A stretch of 64,000 nucleotides of DNA from Streptomyces sp. NBC_01689. GTDB taxonomy: Bacteria; Actinomycetota; Actinomycetes; Streptomycetales; Streptomycetaceae. Positions within the stretch are counted from its first letter, which is position 1, and every line of letters starts with the position of its first letter. The stretch covers positions 7,068,001 to 7,132,000 of the forward strand of contig NZ_CP109592.1 in NCBI RefSeq assembly GCF_036250675.1. Reading direction: 5' to 3'. The notes beneath the pieces are model-generated. The model made no database searches, was not told where the DNA came from, and was given only the letters and a program-made list of their open reading frames with translations. The translations under genes were made by a program, and so were the position numbers. Of this stretch, positions 18,437-27,163 are shown piece by piece.

Positions 18437-20938
18437 ATGTCCGTACTGACGCGCGACGAAGCGCAGACCCGTGCCAAGCTCCTCGACGTCCACCACTACG
18501 GGATCGAACTCGACCTGACCCGCGGGGACGAGACCTTCGACTCCCGGACCGTCATCCGGTTCACCGCCCGCGCCGACGCGGACACCTTCGTCGAGCTGAA
18601 GCCCGCCGAGCTGCGCTCCGTCACCCTCGACGGACAACCCCTCGACCCCGAGACCCTCGACGGCAACAGGCTCCCCCTCGAAGGCCTGACCGCGGGCGAA
18701 CACGAACTGCGCCTCGACACCGTCATGCACTACTCCCGCACCGGCGAAGGCATGCACCGCTTCACCGACCCCACCGACGGCGAGACCTACCTCTACACCC
18801 AGCTCTTCATGGAAGACGTCCAGCGCGTCTTCGCCGCCTTCGACCAGCCCGACCTCAAGGCCGTCTTCGACCTCACCGTCACCGCCCCCGACACCTGGAC
18901 CGTCCTCTCCAACGGCATCACCGAACACCTCGGAGAAGGCCGCTGGAAAGCCGCACCCACCCCACTCATCTCCACCTACCTCGTCGCCGTCGCCGCGGGC
19001 CCCTGGCACTCCGTCCGCACCGAGCACCGCGGCCTCCCCTTCGGCATCCACTGCCGCCGCTCGCTCGCCCCCTATCTGGACACCGACGCCGACGAGATCC
19101 TCGACGTCACCCGCGCCTGCTTCGACCGCTACCACGAGAAGTTCGACGAGCCCTACCCCTTCGACTCCTACGACCAGGCGTTCGTCCCCGAATTCAACGC
19201 CGGCGCCATGGAGAACCCCGGCCTCGTCACCTTCCGCGACGAATTCGTCTACCGCTCCGCCGTCACCGACACCGAACGCCAGACCCGCGCCATGGTCATC
19301 GCCCACGAAATGGCCCACATGTGGTTCGGCGACCTCGTCACCCTGCGCTGGTGGGACGACATCTGGCTCAACGAGTCCTTCGCCGAGTACATGGGCTACC
19401 AGACCCTCACCGAAGCCACCCGCTTCACCGACACCTGGACCGACTTCGGCGTCACCCGCAAACCCTGGGGTTACGACGCCGACCAGCGCCCCTCCACCCA
19501 CCCCGTCGCCCCCGACCCGGACGCCGTCCCCGACACCGCGTCCGCCATGCTCAACTTCGACGGCATCTCCTACGCCAAGGGCGCCTCCGCCCTGCGCCAA
19601 CTCGTCGTCTGGCTCGGCGAGAAGGACTTCCTGGCCGGCATCAACACCCACTTCGCCCGCCACAAGTTCGCCAACGCCACCCTCGCCGACTTCATCGACT
19701 CCCTCGCCGCCGCCACCGAGCGCGACGTCCACGCATGGGCCGCCGCCTGGCTGCGCACCACCGGCGTCGACACCCTCCGCCCCACGCTCACCGAGACCCA
19801 GGGCACCTGGCGCCTCACCGTCGAACACGACGGCACCCGCCCCCACCGCATCGCCGTCGGCGCCTACGACACCGTCCCCGGCGAGAACGGTCGACTCGTC
19901 CCACGCGACCGCGTCGAGACCGACCTACCGCAGAGCGAACCCGTCGACCTCGGCCCCGGCCGCCGACCGGCCCTCCTCGTCCTCAACGACGGCGACCTCA
20001 GCTACGCCAAGATCCGCTTCGACACCGACTCCTTCCGGACCGTCCGCGACGCCCTGTCCGGACTGCCCGAACCCCTCACCCGCGCCGTCGTCTGGAACGC
20101 CCTGCGCGACGCCGTCCGCGACGGCGAACTGCCCGCCATGGCCTACGTGGACGCGGCCCGCACCCACCTCCCGCACGAGACCGACCTCGCCCTCGTCCAA
20201 GGCGTCCTCACCTTCGCCGCCACCCAGGTCGCCGGCCGCCTCCTGCCCCCCGAGGACCGCCCCACCGCCCTCGCCACCCTCAGCGACCTCTGCCGCGACC
20301 TCCTGCGCCGCACCGAGGACGGCGACAACCCGGGCCTGCGCCTCACCGCCGTACGCCACTACATCGACGTCGCCGCACACCCCGACACCATCAGCGCCTG
20401 GTTCTCCGAGGGCACCGTCCCCGGCGGCCCCGAACTCGACCCCGAACTGCGCTGGCGCGTCCTCGGCCGCCTCGCCGTCCTCGGCGCCATCGACGACGCC
20501 GTCATCGAGGCCGAACTCGTCCAGGACCCCAGCGCCACCGGCCAGGAAGGCGCCGCCCGCTGCCGCGCCGCACTGCCCGACCCCGAGGCCAAACGCCACG
20601 CCTGGCAGGAGATGTTCGCCTCCGACCACCTCTCCAACTACCTGTTCACCGCCACGGCCCAGGGCTTCTGGCAGCCCGAACAGGCCGACCTCCTCCAGCA
20701 GTACGTCGAGCGGTACTGGCCCGACGCCGTCGCCCTCGCCGCCCGCCGCGGCCCCGCCATCGCCGAGGCCGCCGGCCGCTACGCCTTCCCCGCCCACGCC
20801 GTCACCCCCGAGACCCTCGCCCTCGGCGAGACCTGCCTGCGCGACGCCGACCCCATCCCCGCACTGCGCCGCAAACTCGTCGACCAACTCGACGACCTGG
20901 CACGGGCACTGAAGGTCCGCGAAGCGAGCCGCGGCTGA
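18437..20938 (+). CDS. pepN: aminopeptidase N (M1 family)
   Basis: An 833-residue zinc aminopeptidase. The substrate-anchoring NAGAMENPG motif is near residue 255. The zinc site HEMAHMWFGDL...NESFAEYMG begins near residue 289 (HExxH plus downstream Glu), and the ERAP1-like C-terminal helical domain follows from about residue 530. It removes N-terminal residues from peptides in the cytoplasm. I chose ATG at 18437 (MSVLTRDEAQ), the usual family N-terminus; an in-frame ATG at 18428 is equally possible. No clear Shine-Dalgarno. A strong hairpin follows the stop codon. Confidence 0.94.
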   Translation: MSVLTRDEAQTRAKLLDVHHYGIELDLTRGDETFDSRTVIRFTARADADTFVELKPAELRSVTLDGQPLDPETLDGNRLPLEGLTAGEHELRLDTVMHYSRTGEGMHRFTDPTDGETYLYTQLFMEDVQRVFAAFDQPDLKAVFDLTVTAPDTWTVLSNGITEHLGEGRWKAAPTPLISTYLVAVAAGPWHSVRTEHRGLPFGIHCRRSLAPYLDTDADEILDVTRACFDRYHEKFDEPYPFDSYDQAFVPEFNAGAMENPGLVTFRDEFVYRSAVTDTERQTRAMVIAHEMAHMWFGDLVTLRWWDDIWLNESFAEYMGYQTLTEATRFTDTWTDFGVTRKPWGYDADQRPSTHPVAPDPDAVPDTASAMLNFDGISYAKGASALRQLVVWLGEKDFLAGINTHFARHKFANATLADFIDSLAAATERDVHAWAAAWLRTTGVDTLRPTLTETQGTWRLTVEHDGTRPHRIAVGAYDTVPGENGRLVPRDRVETDLPQSEPVDLGPGRRPALLVLNDGDLSYAKIRFDTDSFRTVRDALSGLPEPLTRAVVWNALRDAVRDGELPAMAYVDAARTHLPHETDLALVQGVLTFAATQVAGRLLPPEDRPTALATLSDLCRDLLRRTEDGDNPGLRLTAVRHYIDVAAHPDTISAWFSEGTVPGGPELDPELRWRVLGRLAVLGAIDDAVIEAELVQDPSATGQEGAARCRAALPDPEAKRHAWQEMFASDHLSNYLFTATAQGFWQPEQADLLQQYVERYWPDAVALAARRGPAIAEAAGRYAFPAHAVTPETLALGETCLRDADPIPALRRKLVDQLDDLARALKVREASRG

Positions 20939-20945
20939 TTCCACA

Positions 20946-20992
20946 GGAGCACCGGGTCCCACTCCCCGCACGGACAGCGGACCCGGTGCTCC
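20946..20992 (+). terminator. terminator of pepN
   Basis: A 14-bp perfect stem (GGAGCACCGGGTCC at 20946-20959 with GGACCCGGTGCTCC at 20979-20992) and a 19-base loop begins 8 bases after the pepN stop. Confidence 0.85.
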
Positions 20993-21371
20993 GGCACGCC
21001 CTGGGAACGGCCGGGTCCGGGATCCGCCGGGTCCGCGTTCCAGCGACCCCTGCGAACGGCCGAGCCCGCGTTCCAGCGACCCCTGCGAACGGCCGAGCCC
21101 GCGTTCCAGCGACCCCTGCGGACGGCCGGACCCGCGTTCCAGCCGGCCCTGCGGACGGCCCGGCCCGGAAACCGTTCACCCCCGGCCCCGGCACGCCCTG
21201 AAAACCACCCACCCCACAGAACGCCCTCACACCCCCCGTCACCCCCGCCCCTCACCTTCACCCGCCACGGCAGTACCCCCATTCGGGTCAGATCGTTGTG
21301 CTCTGCGGGCGCGCCGTCCCCATCCCGTACAGGCTTGGAGCCCCCTGCCGCGCGCCCTCCGGAGGACACCC
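20993..21371. other. intergenic region before the DesA-like gene
   Basis: About 380 bases with a four-copy 33-base repeat (own entry) in the first half. The second half should contain the promoter of the DesA/DesB-like operon. I see no iron box (the usual DmdR1 palindrome) there. A ribosome-binding site GGAGGA precedes the ATG at 21372. Confidence 0.6.
21034..21165. repeat. 33-base tandem repeat, four copies
   Basis: Copies start at 21034, 21067, 21100 and 21133, each beginning CGCGTTCCAG. The first three are nearly identical and the fourth is diverged. The period is a multiple of three, but no start codon or supported gene covers it. Confidence 0.9.
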
Positions 21372-22757
21372 ATGAGCACGCCGCCCCTCGCCTCAGGACC
21401 CGAAGGCCCCGGCGCACTGCGGCCACTGCTCGACACCGTCCTCGACGCCCTGCGCATCGGCACCACCGCACGCGGCGGCCCCCTCCCCGCCGGAGGACCC
21501 GAGCACGTCGCCCGCCGCCTGCGCGACGCCGCCGGCGACATCCTGCCCCGGCACGGCACCGACGACGCCCTGAGCACCCTCGTCCACGCCCTCGCCGAAG
21601 GCTCCGCCGACCCCGCCGACCCCCTGTGCGCCGCCCACCTGCACTGCCCGCCCCTCGCCGTCGCCACCGCCGCCGACCTCGCGGCCTCCGCCCTCAACCC
21701 CTCCCTGGACTCCTGGGACCAGGCACCCGCCGCCTCGGAACTCGAAACCCTCGTCACCACCGCCCTCGCCGCCGAGGTCTACCCGACCGCCGGCACACCC
21801 CGCCCGGCCACCGCCCTCGTCACCACCGGCGGCACCGAATCCAACCAACTCGCCGTACTCCTCGCCCGAGAAGCCCACAACGGCGTCCGACTCGTCCACG
21901 GCGCCAACGCCCACCACTCATTGCCCCGCGCCGCCTGGCTCCTCGGCCTCCCCGAACCCGTCGTCGTCCCCGCCCCCACCGGCACCATGGACCCCGTAGC
22001 CCTCGACGAAGCCCTCACCACCCTCCGAGGCCCCCGCGGCACCCTCCTCGTCGCCGCCACCGCCGGCACCACCGACGCCGGACTCATCGACCCCCTCCCC
22101 GACCTCGCCGACGTCTGCGCCACCCACGGCGCCCGCCTCCACATCGACGCCGCCTACGGCGGGGGCCTCCTCTTCAGCGACCGCCACCGACCCGCCCTCG
22201 ACGGACTCGACCGCGCCCACACCGTCACCCTCGACCTGCACAAACTCGGCTGGCAGCCCATCGCCGCCGGCCTCCTCGCCGTACGCGACCCCCACGACCT
22301 CACCCCCCTGCGCCACCAGGCCGACTACCTCAACGCCGACGACGACACCGAAGCCGGCCTCCCCGACCTGCTCGACCGCTCCCTGCGCACCACCCGACGC
22401 CCCGACATCCTCAAGATCGCCGTCACCCTCAAAACCCTCGGCCGCACCGGCCTCGGCGCCCTCGTCGACCACGTCTGCGCCCGCGCCACCGACCTCGCCG
22501 ACCTCATCACCACCCGCCCCGGCCTCGAACTCCACGGCCCGCCCACCCTCAGCACCGTCCTGTTCCGGCCCGCCGGAGCCACCGACGAAACCGTCGCCGC
22601 CATCCGCCGCACCCTTCTCCACGACGGCCACGCCGTCCTCGGCCGCGCCCGGCTCGACGACCGCCTCTGGCTCAAAGCCACCCTCCTCAACCCCCACACC
22701 CGGCCCGACGACCTGGCCGCCCTCCTGAAACTGGTGGAAGGACACACCCCCCGATGA
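21372..22757 (+). CDS. PLP-dependent decarboxylase, DesA-like
   Basis: A 461-residue group II PLP decarboxylase. The cofactor lysine is Lys291 in DLHKLGWQP, preceded by the aspartate of HIDAAYGG; VTTGGTESN binds the phosphate. The DLHKLGWQPIAAG and SLRTTRRPDILKIAVTLKTLGR segments look most like DesA lysine decarboxylases, which make cadaverine for desferrioxamine. 2,4-Diaminobutyrate decarboxylase is the main alternative. It overlaps the N-hydroxylase gene by four bases, so the amine is probably passed to that enzyme. No acyltransferase (DesC) or NIS synthetase (DesD) gene follows. Confidence 0.87.
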   Translation: MSTPPLASGPEGPGALRPLLDTVLDALRIGTTARGGPLPAGGPEHVARRLRDAAGDILPRHGTDDALSTLVHALAEGSADPADPLCAAHLHCPPLAVATAADLAASALNPSLDSWDQAPAASELETLVTTALAAEVYPTAGTPRPATALVTTGGTESNQLAVLLAREAHNGVRLVHGANAHHSLPRAAWLLGLPEPVVVPAPTGTMDPVALDEALTTLRGPRGTLLVAATAGTTDAGLIDPLPDLADVCATHGARLHIDAAYGGGLLFSDRHRPALDGLDRAHTVTLDLHKLGWQPIAAGLLAVRDPHDLTPLRHQADYLNADDDTEAGLPDLLDRSLRTTRRPDILKIAVTLKTLGRTGLGALVDHVCARATDLADLITTRPGLELHGPPTLSTVLFRPAGATDETVAAIRRTLLHDGHAVLGRARLDDRLWLKATLLNPHTRPDDLAALLKLVEGHTPR

Positions 22758-24160
22758 CCCCGGCACACCACGAACCCGAAGCGCCCCGCGACCTCGTCGG
22801 CATCGGCATCGGCCCGTTCAACCTCTCCCTCGCCGCCCTCGCCCACCCCCTCCCCGAACTCGACACCGTCTTCTACGAACAACGCCCCGGCTTCGACTGG
22901 CACCCCGGCCTCCTCATCGACGGCGCCACCCTCCAAGTCCCCTTCCTCGCCGACCTCGTCACCCTCGCCGACCCCACCAGCCCCTGGTCCTTCCTCAACC
23001 ACCTCAAGGACCGCGACCGCCTCTTCCCCTTCTACTTCGCCGAGCGTTTCCACATCCAGCGCGCCGAATACGACGCCTACTGCCGCTGGGTCGCCGACCG
23101 CCTCCCCGGACTCCACTTCGGACACCAGGTCGACGCCGTCCGCTGGAATCCCGAACAAGCCCTCTTCGAAGTCGACTTCACCCGCCTCGCCGCCGACGGC
23201 GACACCGAACTCCTCGGCCGCACCCACACCCGCAACATCGTCCTCGGCGTCGGCACCGCCCCCCACATCCCCGACGCCCTCAAACCCCTCGTCGAAGCCC
23301 CCGGCGTCCCCGTCATCCACGCCGCCGACTACCTCGCCCACCGCGACCGCTTCCTCACCGCCGAACACATCACCGTCATCGGCGCCGGACAATCAGGCGC
23401 CGAAGTCTTCCTCGACCTCCTCAGAAACCGCCCATCCGGACACGAGAAGATCCACTGGCTCGCCCGCACCGAGGCCTTCGCCCCCATGGAGTACTCCAAA
23501 CTCGGCCTCGAACACTTCACCCCCGACTACACCCGCTACTTCCACGCCCTCACCGAACCCGTACGCGACCGCCTCGTCGCCGCCCAATGGCAACTCCACA
23601 AAGGCATCGACGCCGACACCATCGCCGCCATCCACGACGAGCTCTACCGCCGCACCCTCCACGGAGACTGGCCCGACGCCGTCCTCACCCCCGCCGTCAC
23701 CGTCCGCACCGCAGGACGCGTCGCCACCACCAAAGTCGAACTCCACCTCGAACACGCCCAACAAGGCACCCGCACCCGCCTCACCACCGACGCCGTCGTC
23801 CTCGCCACCGGCTACCGCGAACGCCCCCTCGACCGCATCCTCGCCGGACTCGACCCCTACCTCCGCCGCGACAACGCCGAACGCCCACGCATCGACGACC
23901 AGTTCCGCCTCCACCTCGACCCCACCGTCACCGGCCACGTCTACGTCCAGAACGCCGAACTCCACACCCACGGCGTCGGCGCCCCCGACCTCGGCCTCGC
24001 CGCCTGGCGCAGCGCCACCATCCTCAACGCCCTCACCGGCAAAGACCCCTACCCCCTCCCACAGCGCACCGCCTTCACCACCTTCGGCCTCGAACCCCAC
24101 CCCCACATCCCACCCAGCCGGCAGACACCAGCCCTCACCCCCCTCGTCGACGGCCGATAA
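22754..24160 (+). CDS. lysine/cadaverine N-hydroxylase, DesB-like
   Basis: The 468-residue flavin N-monooxygenase has an FAD site near the N-terminus (GIGIGPFNLSLAALA), DWHPGLLIDGATLQVPFLADLVTLADPTSPWSFLNHL-type substrate segments, an NADPH site (VIGAGQSGAEVF) and the C-terminal VLATGYRERP. Family members hydroxylate the terminal amine of lysine, ornithine or cadaverine for siderophores or N-N bond natural products. It is coupled to the DesA-like decarboxylase (ATGA overlap), so cadaverine is the likely substrate. The pair is an orphan, since the gene to the right is an unrelated convergent nucleotidase. Confidence 0.9.
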   Translation: MTPAHHEPEAPRDLVGIGIGPFNLSLAALAHPLPELDTVFYEQRPGFDWHPGLLIDGATLQVPFLADLVTLADPTSPWSFLNHLKDRDRLFPFYFAERFHIQRAEYDAYCRWVADRLPGLHFGHQVDAVRWNPEQALFEVDFTRLAADGDTELLGRTHTRNIVLGVGTAPHIPDALKPLVEAPGVPVIHAADYLAHRDRFLTAEHITVIGAGQSGAEVFLDLLRNRPSGHEKIHWLARTEAFAPMEYSKLGLEHFTPDYTRYFHALTEPVRDRLVAAQWQLHKGIDADTIAAIHDELYRRTLHGDWPDAVLTPAVTVRTAGRVATTKVELHLEHAQQGTRTRLTTDAVVLATGYRERPLDRILAGLDPYLRRDNAERPRIDDQFRLHLDPTVTGHVYVQNAELHTHGVGAPDLGLAAWRSATILNALTGKDPYPLPQRTAFTTFGLEPHPHIPPSRQTPALTPLVDGR

Positions 24161-24207
24161 GCTCCCCCACCACCGGCAACCGCCCCGCACACGCGCCCGC
24201 ACGACAA

Positions 24208-24243
24208 ACGGCGCCGGCCCCCCGAAGGGATCACCGACGCCGT
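24208..24243. terminator. bidirectional terminator between DesB-like gene and 5'-nucleotidase
   Basis: Arms ACGGCGCCGG (24208-24217) and CCGACGCCGT (24234-24243) pair with one mismatch around a 16-base loop, between two convergent genes. Confidence 0.6.
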
Positions 24244-24261
24244 CCACCTCACCTCGCAGCC

Positions 24262-26085
24262 CTAGAACACCGGCGTGCCCTCCCGCGTCAGCCTCCAGTC
24301 CACCGAAGCGAACTCCGCCGGATCCAGCACACCCTTCGCCGTCACCCACTCCGCGATCCGCGTCCGGATCTCCGTCGACTCCGACCACACCTCCTTCGCC
24401 GACGCCACGAACGGGAACGCACCACCACCGTTCGCCCGGTAGTTGTTCACCGCCAGCACGAACTGCCGCGCGTCGTCCAACGGCACACCCTCATAGCTCA
24501 GATTCCTGATCCGCGAACCCTCCGGCTGCGCGATGTCGATGTCGTACCGCAACCCCGACACATAGTCGTAGTTGTAGTCCGGACGATCGTTCGCATTCGT
24601 CAGCTTCTCCACGTCCACCACCGCACCCACCGCGGTCCGCACGAAATAGTTCGCCGAATACTCCAGGTACGCCCTCACCTGCGCACCCGTCAGCACCTTC
24701 GCCACCAACGTGTTGTCATACACGTACAAGCTCGACAGATCCCGGATCGTCACCTCACCCGCCGGAATCTCCGACGTCCGCGAGAACGGCGACGCCTGCG
24801 CGATCACCGGCAACGACGCATACTCCGTCCCCACCAGAGCCGCCCTGACCACGTCCTCCTGCACCTTCGTGATCAGATCGATGATCGGAGCGTCCTTGAA
24901 CCGCGCCTCCACCGTCGTCAACGTCTCCGTCGCCGTACCGACCACCTGATTGACGTACTCCACCACCAACGCGTGCTCATCCTTCAGCAACCGCGTGATC
25001 CGCGGATCGTCCGCCACCGAATTCGAGTTGCGCACCGACGACGCGACCGACTCGACCTCCCAGCGCCCCTTCTCGAAGACCAGCTCGAAGTCGAACACCG
25101 ACAACCGCTCCGCGAACGCCAACGGCTCCGATAGCACCACCGTCCGCCCCGATTTCACGTTCGTCACCCTCAACTCAGGGATCTCCACATGCGCGTGCCC
25201 GACCAGAATCGCGTCGATCCCCGGCACCTGCTGCGCCACCAGAGCCGCCGAGTTCTCCACATACGGCAACTGGTCACCGTACGACGACGTCCCCGACGCA
25301 CCCGAATGCGCCGACACCACCACCACGTCCGCACCCATCGAACGCAGCTTCGGCACCCACTTCGCCGCCTGCTCCTCCAGACCCGGGAACACCAACTTCC
25401 CCTGCACATACGCCTTGTCCCAGATCGCGATACCCGGGTTCGTGAGCCCCAGCACCGCCACCTTCACCGCCGGGGCGCCAGGAACGTGGAACGTCTTCAT
25501 CAGATACGGAGGAAACGCCGGCTTCAACGTCTTCGCGTCCAGCGCGTTCGCACCCAGCAGCGGGAAGTCGCACTGCGACTCGAACTTCCGCAGCGTCTCG
25601 ATCCCGTAGTTGAACTCGTGGTTCCCCAGCGCCACCGCGTCGTACCCGATCGCGTTCATCGCCTGCGCCATCGGATGCACCGGACCGTGCTTCGCCGTGA
25701 TCGGATCCACCTTCGCGAAGTAGTACGTCAGCGGCGTCCCCTGGATCGTGTCACCCGCGTCCAGCAGCAGCGTGTTGCAGCGCCCCTTCTCCTTGCGGAC
25801 CGCGTTCACCAGCGTCGAGATCCGGGCCAGACCCTGCGCGTTCCCCGCACCGTCCCGGTACTCCGCGTCCTTGAAGTAGTCCCAGTTGAAGACATGTCCG
25901 TGCAGGTCCGTCGTGCCCATCACCGTCAACGAATACCGCTTCACCGGCTTCTTCCCACCCTTCGCCACCGATGCCGACGCGGCCGTCGCGGCCTGCGCGG
26001 ACGGCGCCGCGACCGCACCCGCGAGAGCCACCCCCGCACCCGTCACGGCGGACTTCTCCAGGAACTTCCGGCGGTTCAAAGACAT
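24262..26085 (-). CDS. secreted 5'-nucleotidase / 2',3'-cyclic phosphodiesterase
   Basis: A 607-residue calcineurin-like phosphoesterase. The N-terminus NRRKFLEKSAVTGAGVALAGAV is a Tat signal with a twin arginine. Metal-binding motifs are MGTTDLHGH, LLDAGDTIQGTP, ALGNHEFNYG, VVVSAHSG and ILVGHAHVEIP, then a C-terminal 5'-nucleotidase domain with SPFSRTSEIPAGEVTIRDL and NNYRANGGGAFPF. It releases phosphate from extracellular nucleotides. The start at 26085 has GAGGAG nine bases upstream. It is divergent from the SIMPL gene. Confidence 0.93.
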   Translation of the reverse strand: MSLNRRKFLEKSAVTGAGVALAGAVAAPSAQAATAASASVAKGGKKPVKRYSLTVMGTTDLHGHVFNWDYFKDAEYRDGAGNAQGLARISTLVNAVRKEKGRCNTLLLDAGDTIQGTPLTYYFAKVDPITAKHGPVHPMAQAMNAIGYDAVALGNHEFNYGIETLRKFESQCDFPLLGANALDAKTLKPAFPPYLMKTFHVPGAPAVKVAVLGLTNPGIAIWDKAYVQGKLVFPGLEEQAAKWVPKLRSMGADVVVVSAHSGASGTSSYGDQLPYVENSAALVAQQVPGIDAILVGHAHVEIPELRVTNVKSGRTVVLSEPLAFAERLSVFDFELVFEKGRWEVESVASSVRNSNSVADDPRITRLLKDEHALVVEYVNQVVGTATETLTTVEARFKDAPIIDLITKVQEDVVRAALVGTEYASLPVIAQASPFSRTSEIPAGEVTIRDLSSLYVYDNTLVAKVLTGAQVRAYLEYSANYFVRTAVGAVVDVEKLTNANDRPDYNYDYVSGLRYDIDIAQPEGSRIRNLSYEGVPLDDARQFVLAVNNYRANGGGAFPFVASAKEVWSESTEIRTRIAEWVTAKGVLDPAEFASVDWRLTREGTPVF

Positions 26086-26224
26086 GTCAGGGACTCCTCG
26101 GGAATCGGTCAACGACGCGCGTAGATTCTGACCCACACATGACACCCCCGAACAGGGCCCGGAGGTTTCCATCTGATGACCGGACACCCCCGCACACCCC
26201 CCGCACGATGACAGAGTGGGACGC

Positions 26225-26935
26225 ATGACCCCCACCGAAGAACCCCAACCAGCCCTCCCCTACGGCACACCCGCCGCACCCCGCATCGCCGTCCGCGGCG
26301 AAGCCCACCTCGAAGTCGACCCCGAGATCGCCCGCATCGGCATCACCCTCACCGCCCGCGGCACCGACCGCCGCACAGCCCTCACCGACCTCACCCACCG
26401 CAACACCACCGCCCTCGACCTCATCAAGTCCTACGGCGAAGCCGTCACCCACATCGAGACCGGCGCCTACTCCATCAGCCCCGAACTCACCCGACACGGC
26501 CGCGGCGAACGCATCCGCGCCTACCACGGCCGCGTCCACATCACCGCCGAACTCACCGACTTCACCGCACTCGGCGAACTCACCACCCGACTGGCCGACC
26601 TCGACCTCATCCGCATCGACGGCCCCTGGTGGGACCTCCGCCCCGACTCACCCGCCCACCGCCAAGCCCGCCGACAAGCCGTCCACGAAGCCGTCCAACG
26701 CGCCCGCGAATACGCCGAAGCCCTCGACACCACCCTCGCCGCCCTCGTCGAACTCGCCGACATCGGCGCCGAGAACACCCCACCCCACCTCGCCGCCCCC
26801 GCCGGCGCCCTGCGCTCCAGGTCCTTCGCCGGCGCAGCCCCCGAAGAAGCCCCCGCCCTCGACCTCGAACCCCAACGCCAGCACGTCCACGCCCAGGTCA
26901 ACGCCCGATTCACCATGAACCCACCCCAACTGTGA
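26225..26935 (+). CDS. SIMPL domain (DUF541) protein
   Basis: The 236-residue protein is one SIMPL/DUF541 domain (IAVRGEAHLEVDPEIARIGITLTARGTDRRTAL ... ARQQAVHEAVQRAREYAEALD-like ending). Homologues occur as periplasmic or cytoplasmic oligomeric proteins of unclear role, such as YggE of E. coli. No signal peptide is seen here. The ATG at 26225 is 7 bases after CAGAGT, a weak -10-like hexamer, and lacks a Shine-Dalgarno. It is a single-gene unit. Confidence 0.85.
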   Translation: MTPTEEPQPALPYGTPAAPRIAVRGEAHLEVDPEIARIGITLTARGTDRRTALTDLTHRNTTALDLIKSYGEAVTHIETGAYSISPELTRHGRGERIRAYHGRVHITAELTDFTALGELTTRLADLDLIRIDGPWWDLRPDSPAHRQARRQAVHEAVQRAREYAEALDTTLAALVELADIGAENTPPHLAAPAGALRSRSFAGAAPEEAPALDLEPQRQHVHAQVNARFTMNPPQL

Positions 26936-27151
26936 CCACCAAAACCATCACACTCGGTAACCGAACCATCTCCCCACGCCACCCCGCCCGCCGCCGTCCC
27001 GCACCGCGTCGACAGACGGAACGGCCACCCCCGAACCCTTCATCCGCTCATCAGAGCGCCCCCACGCACAATTCAACAGTTGTCAATAATCCTTCACGCA
27101 AAGGTTGTTGAGTAGACATGCACGGCCAAATCTCTACCCACGGGTAAGGCC

Positions 27152-27157
27152 TAGGCT
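27152..27157 (+). promoter_or_regulatory. -10 element of a probable leaderless pyk transcript
   Basis: TAGGCT is followed by six bases and the pyk ATG, with no Shine-Dalgarno. Transcription would start at or next to the A of ATG. The -35 region is weak. Confidence 0.6.
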
Positions 27158-27163
27158 CAGACC

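Noticed and set aside
20993..21200. CRISPR array
   Set aside because: The 33-base units are directly abutting with no spacers, and no cas gene is present.
21201..21371. Iron box (DmdR1 site) before the DesA/DesB-like operon
   Set aside because: No TTAGGTTAGGCT-type palindrome is present in the upstream region.
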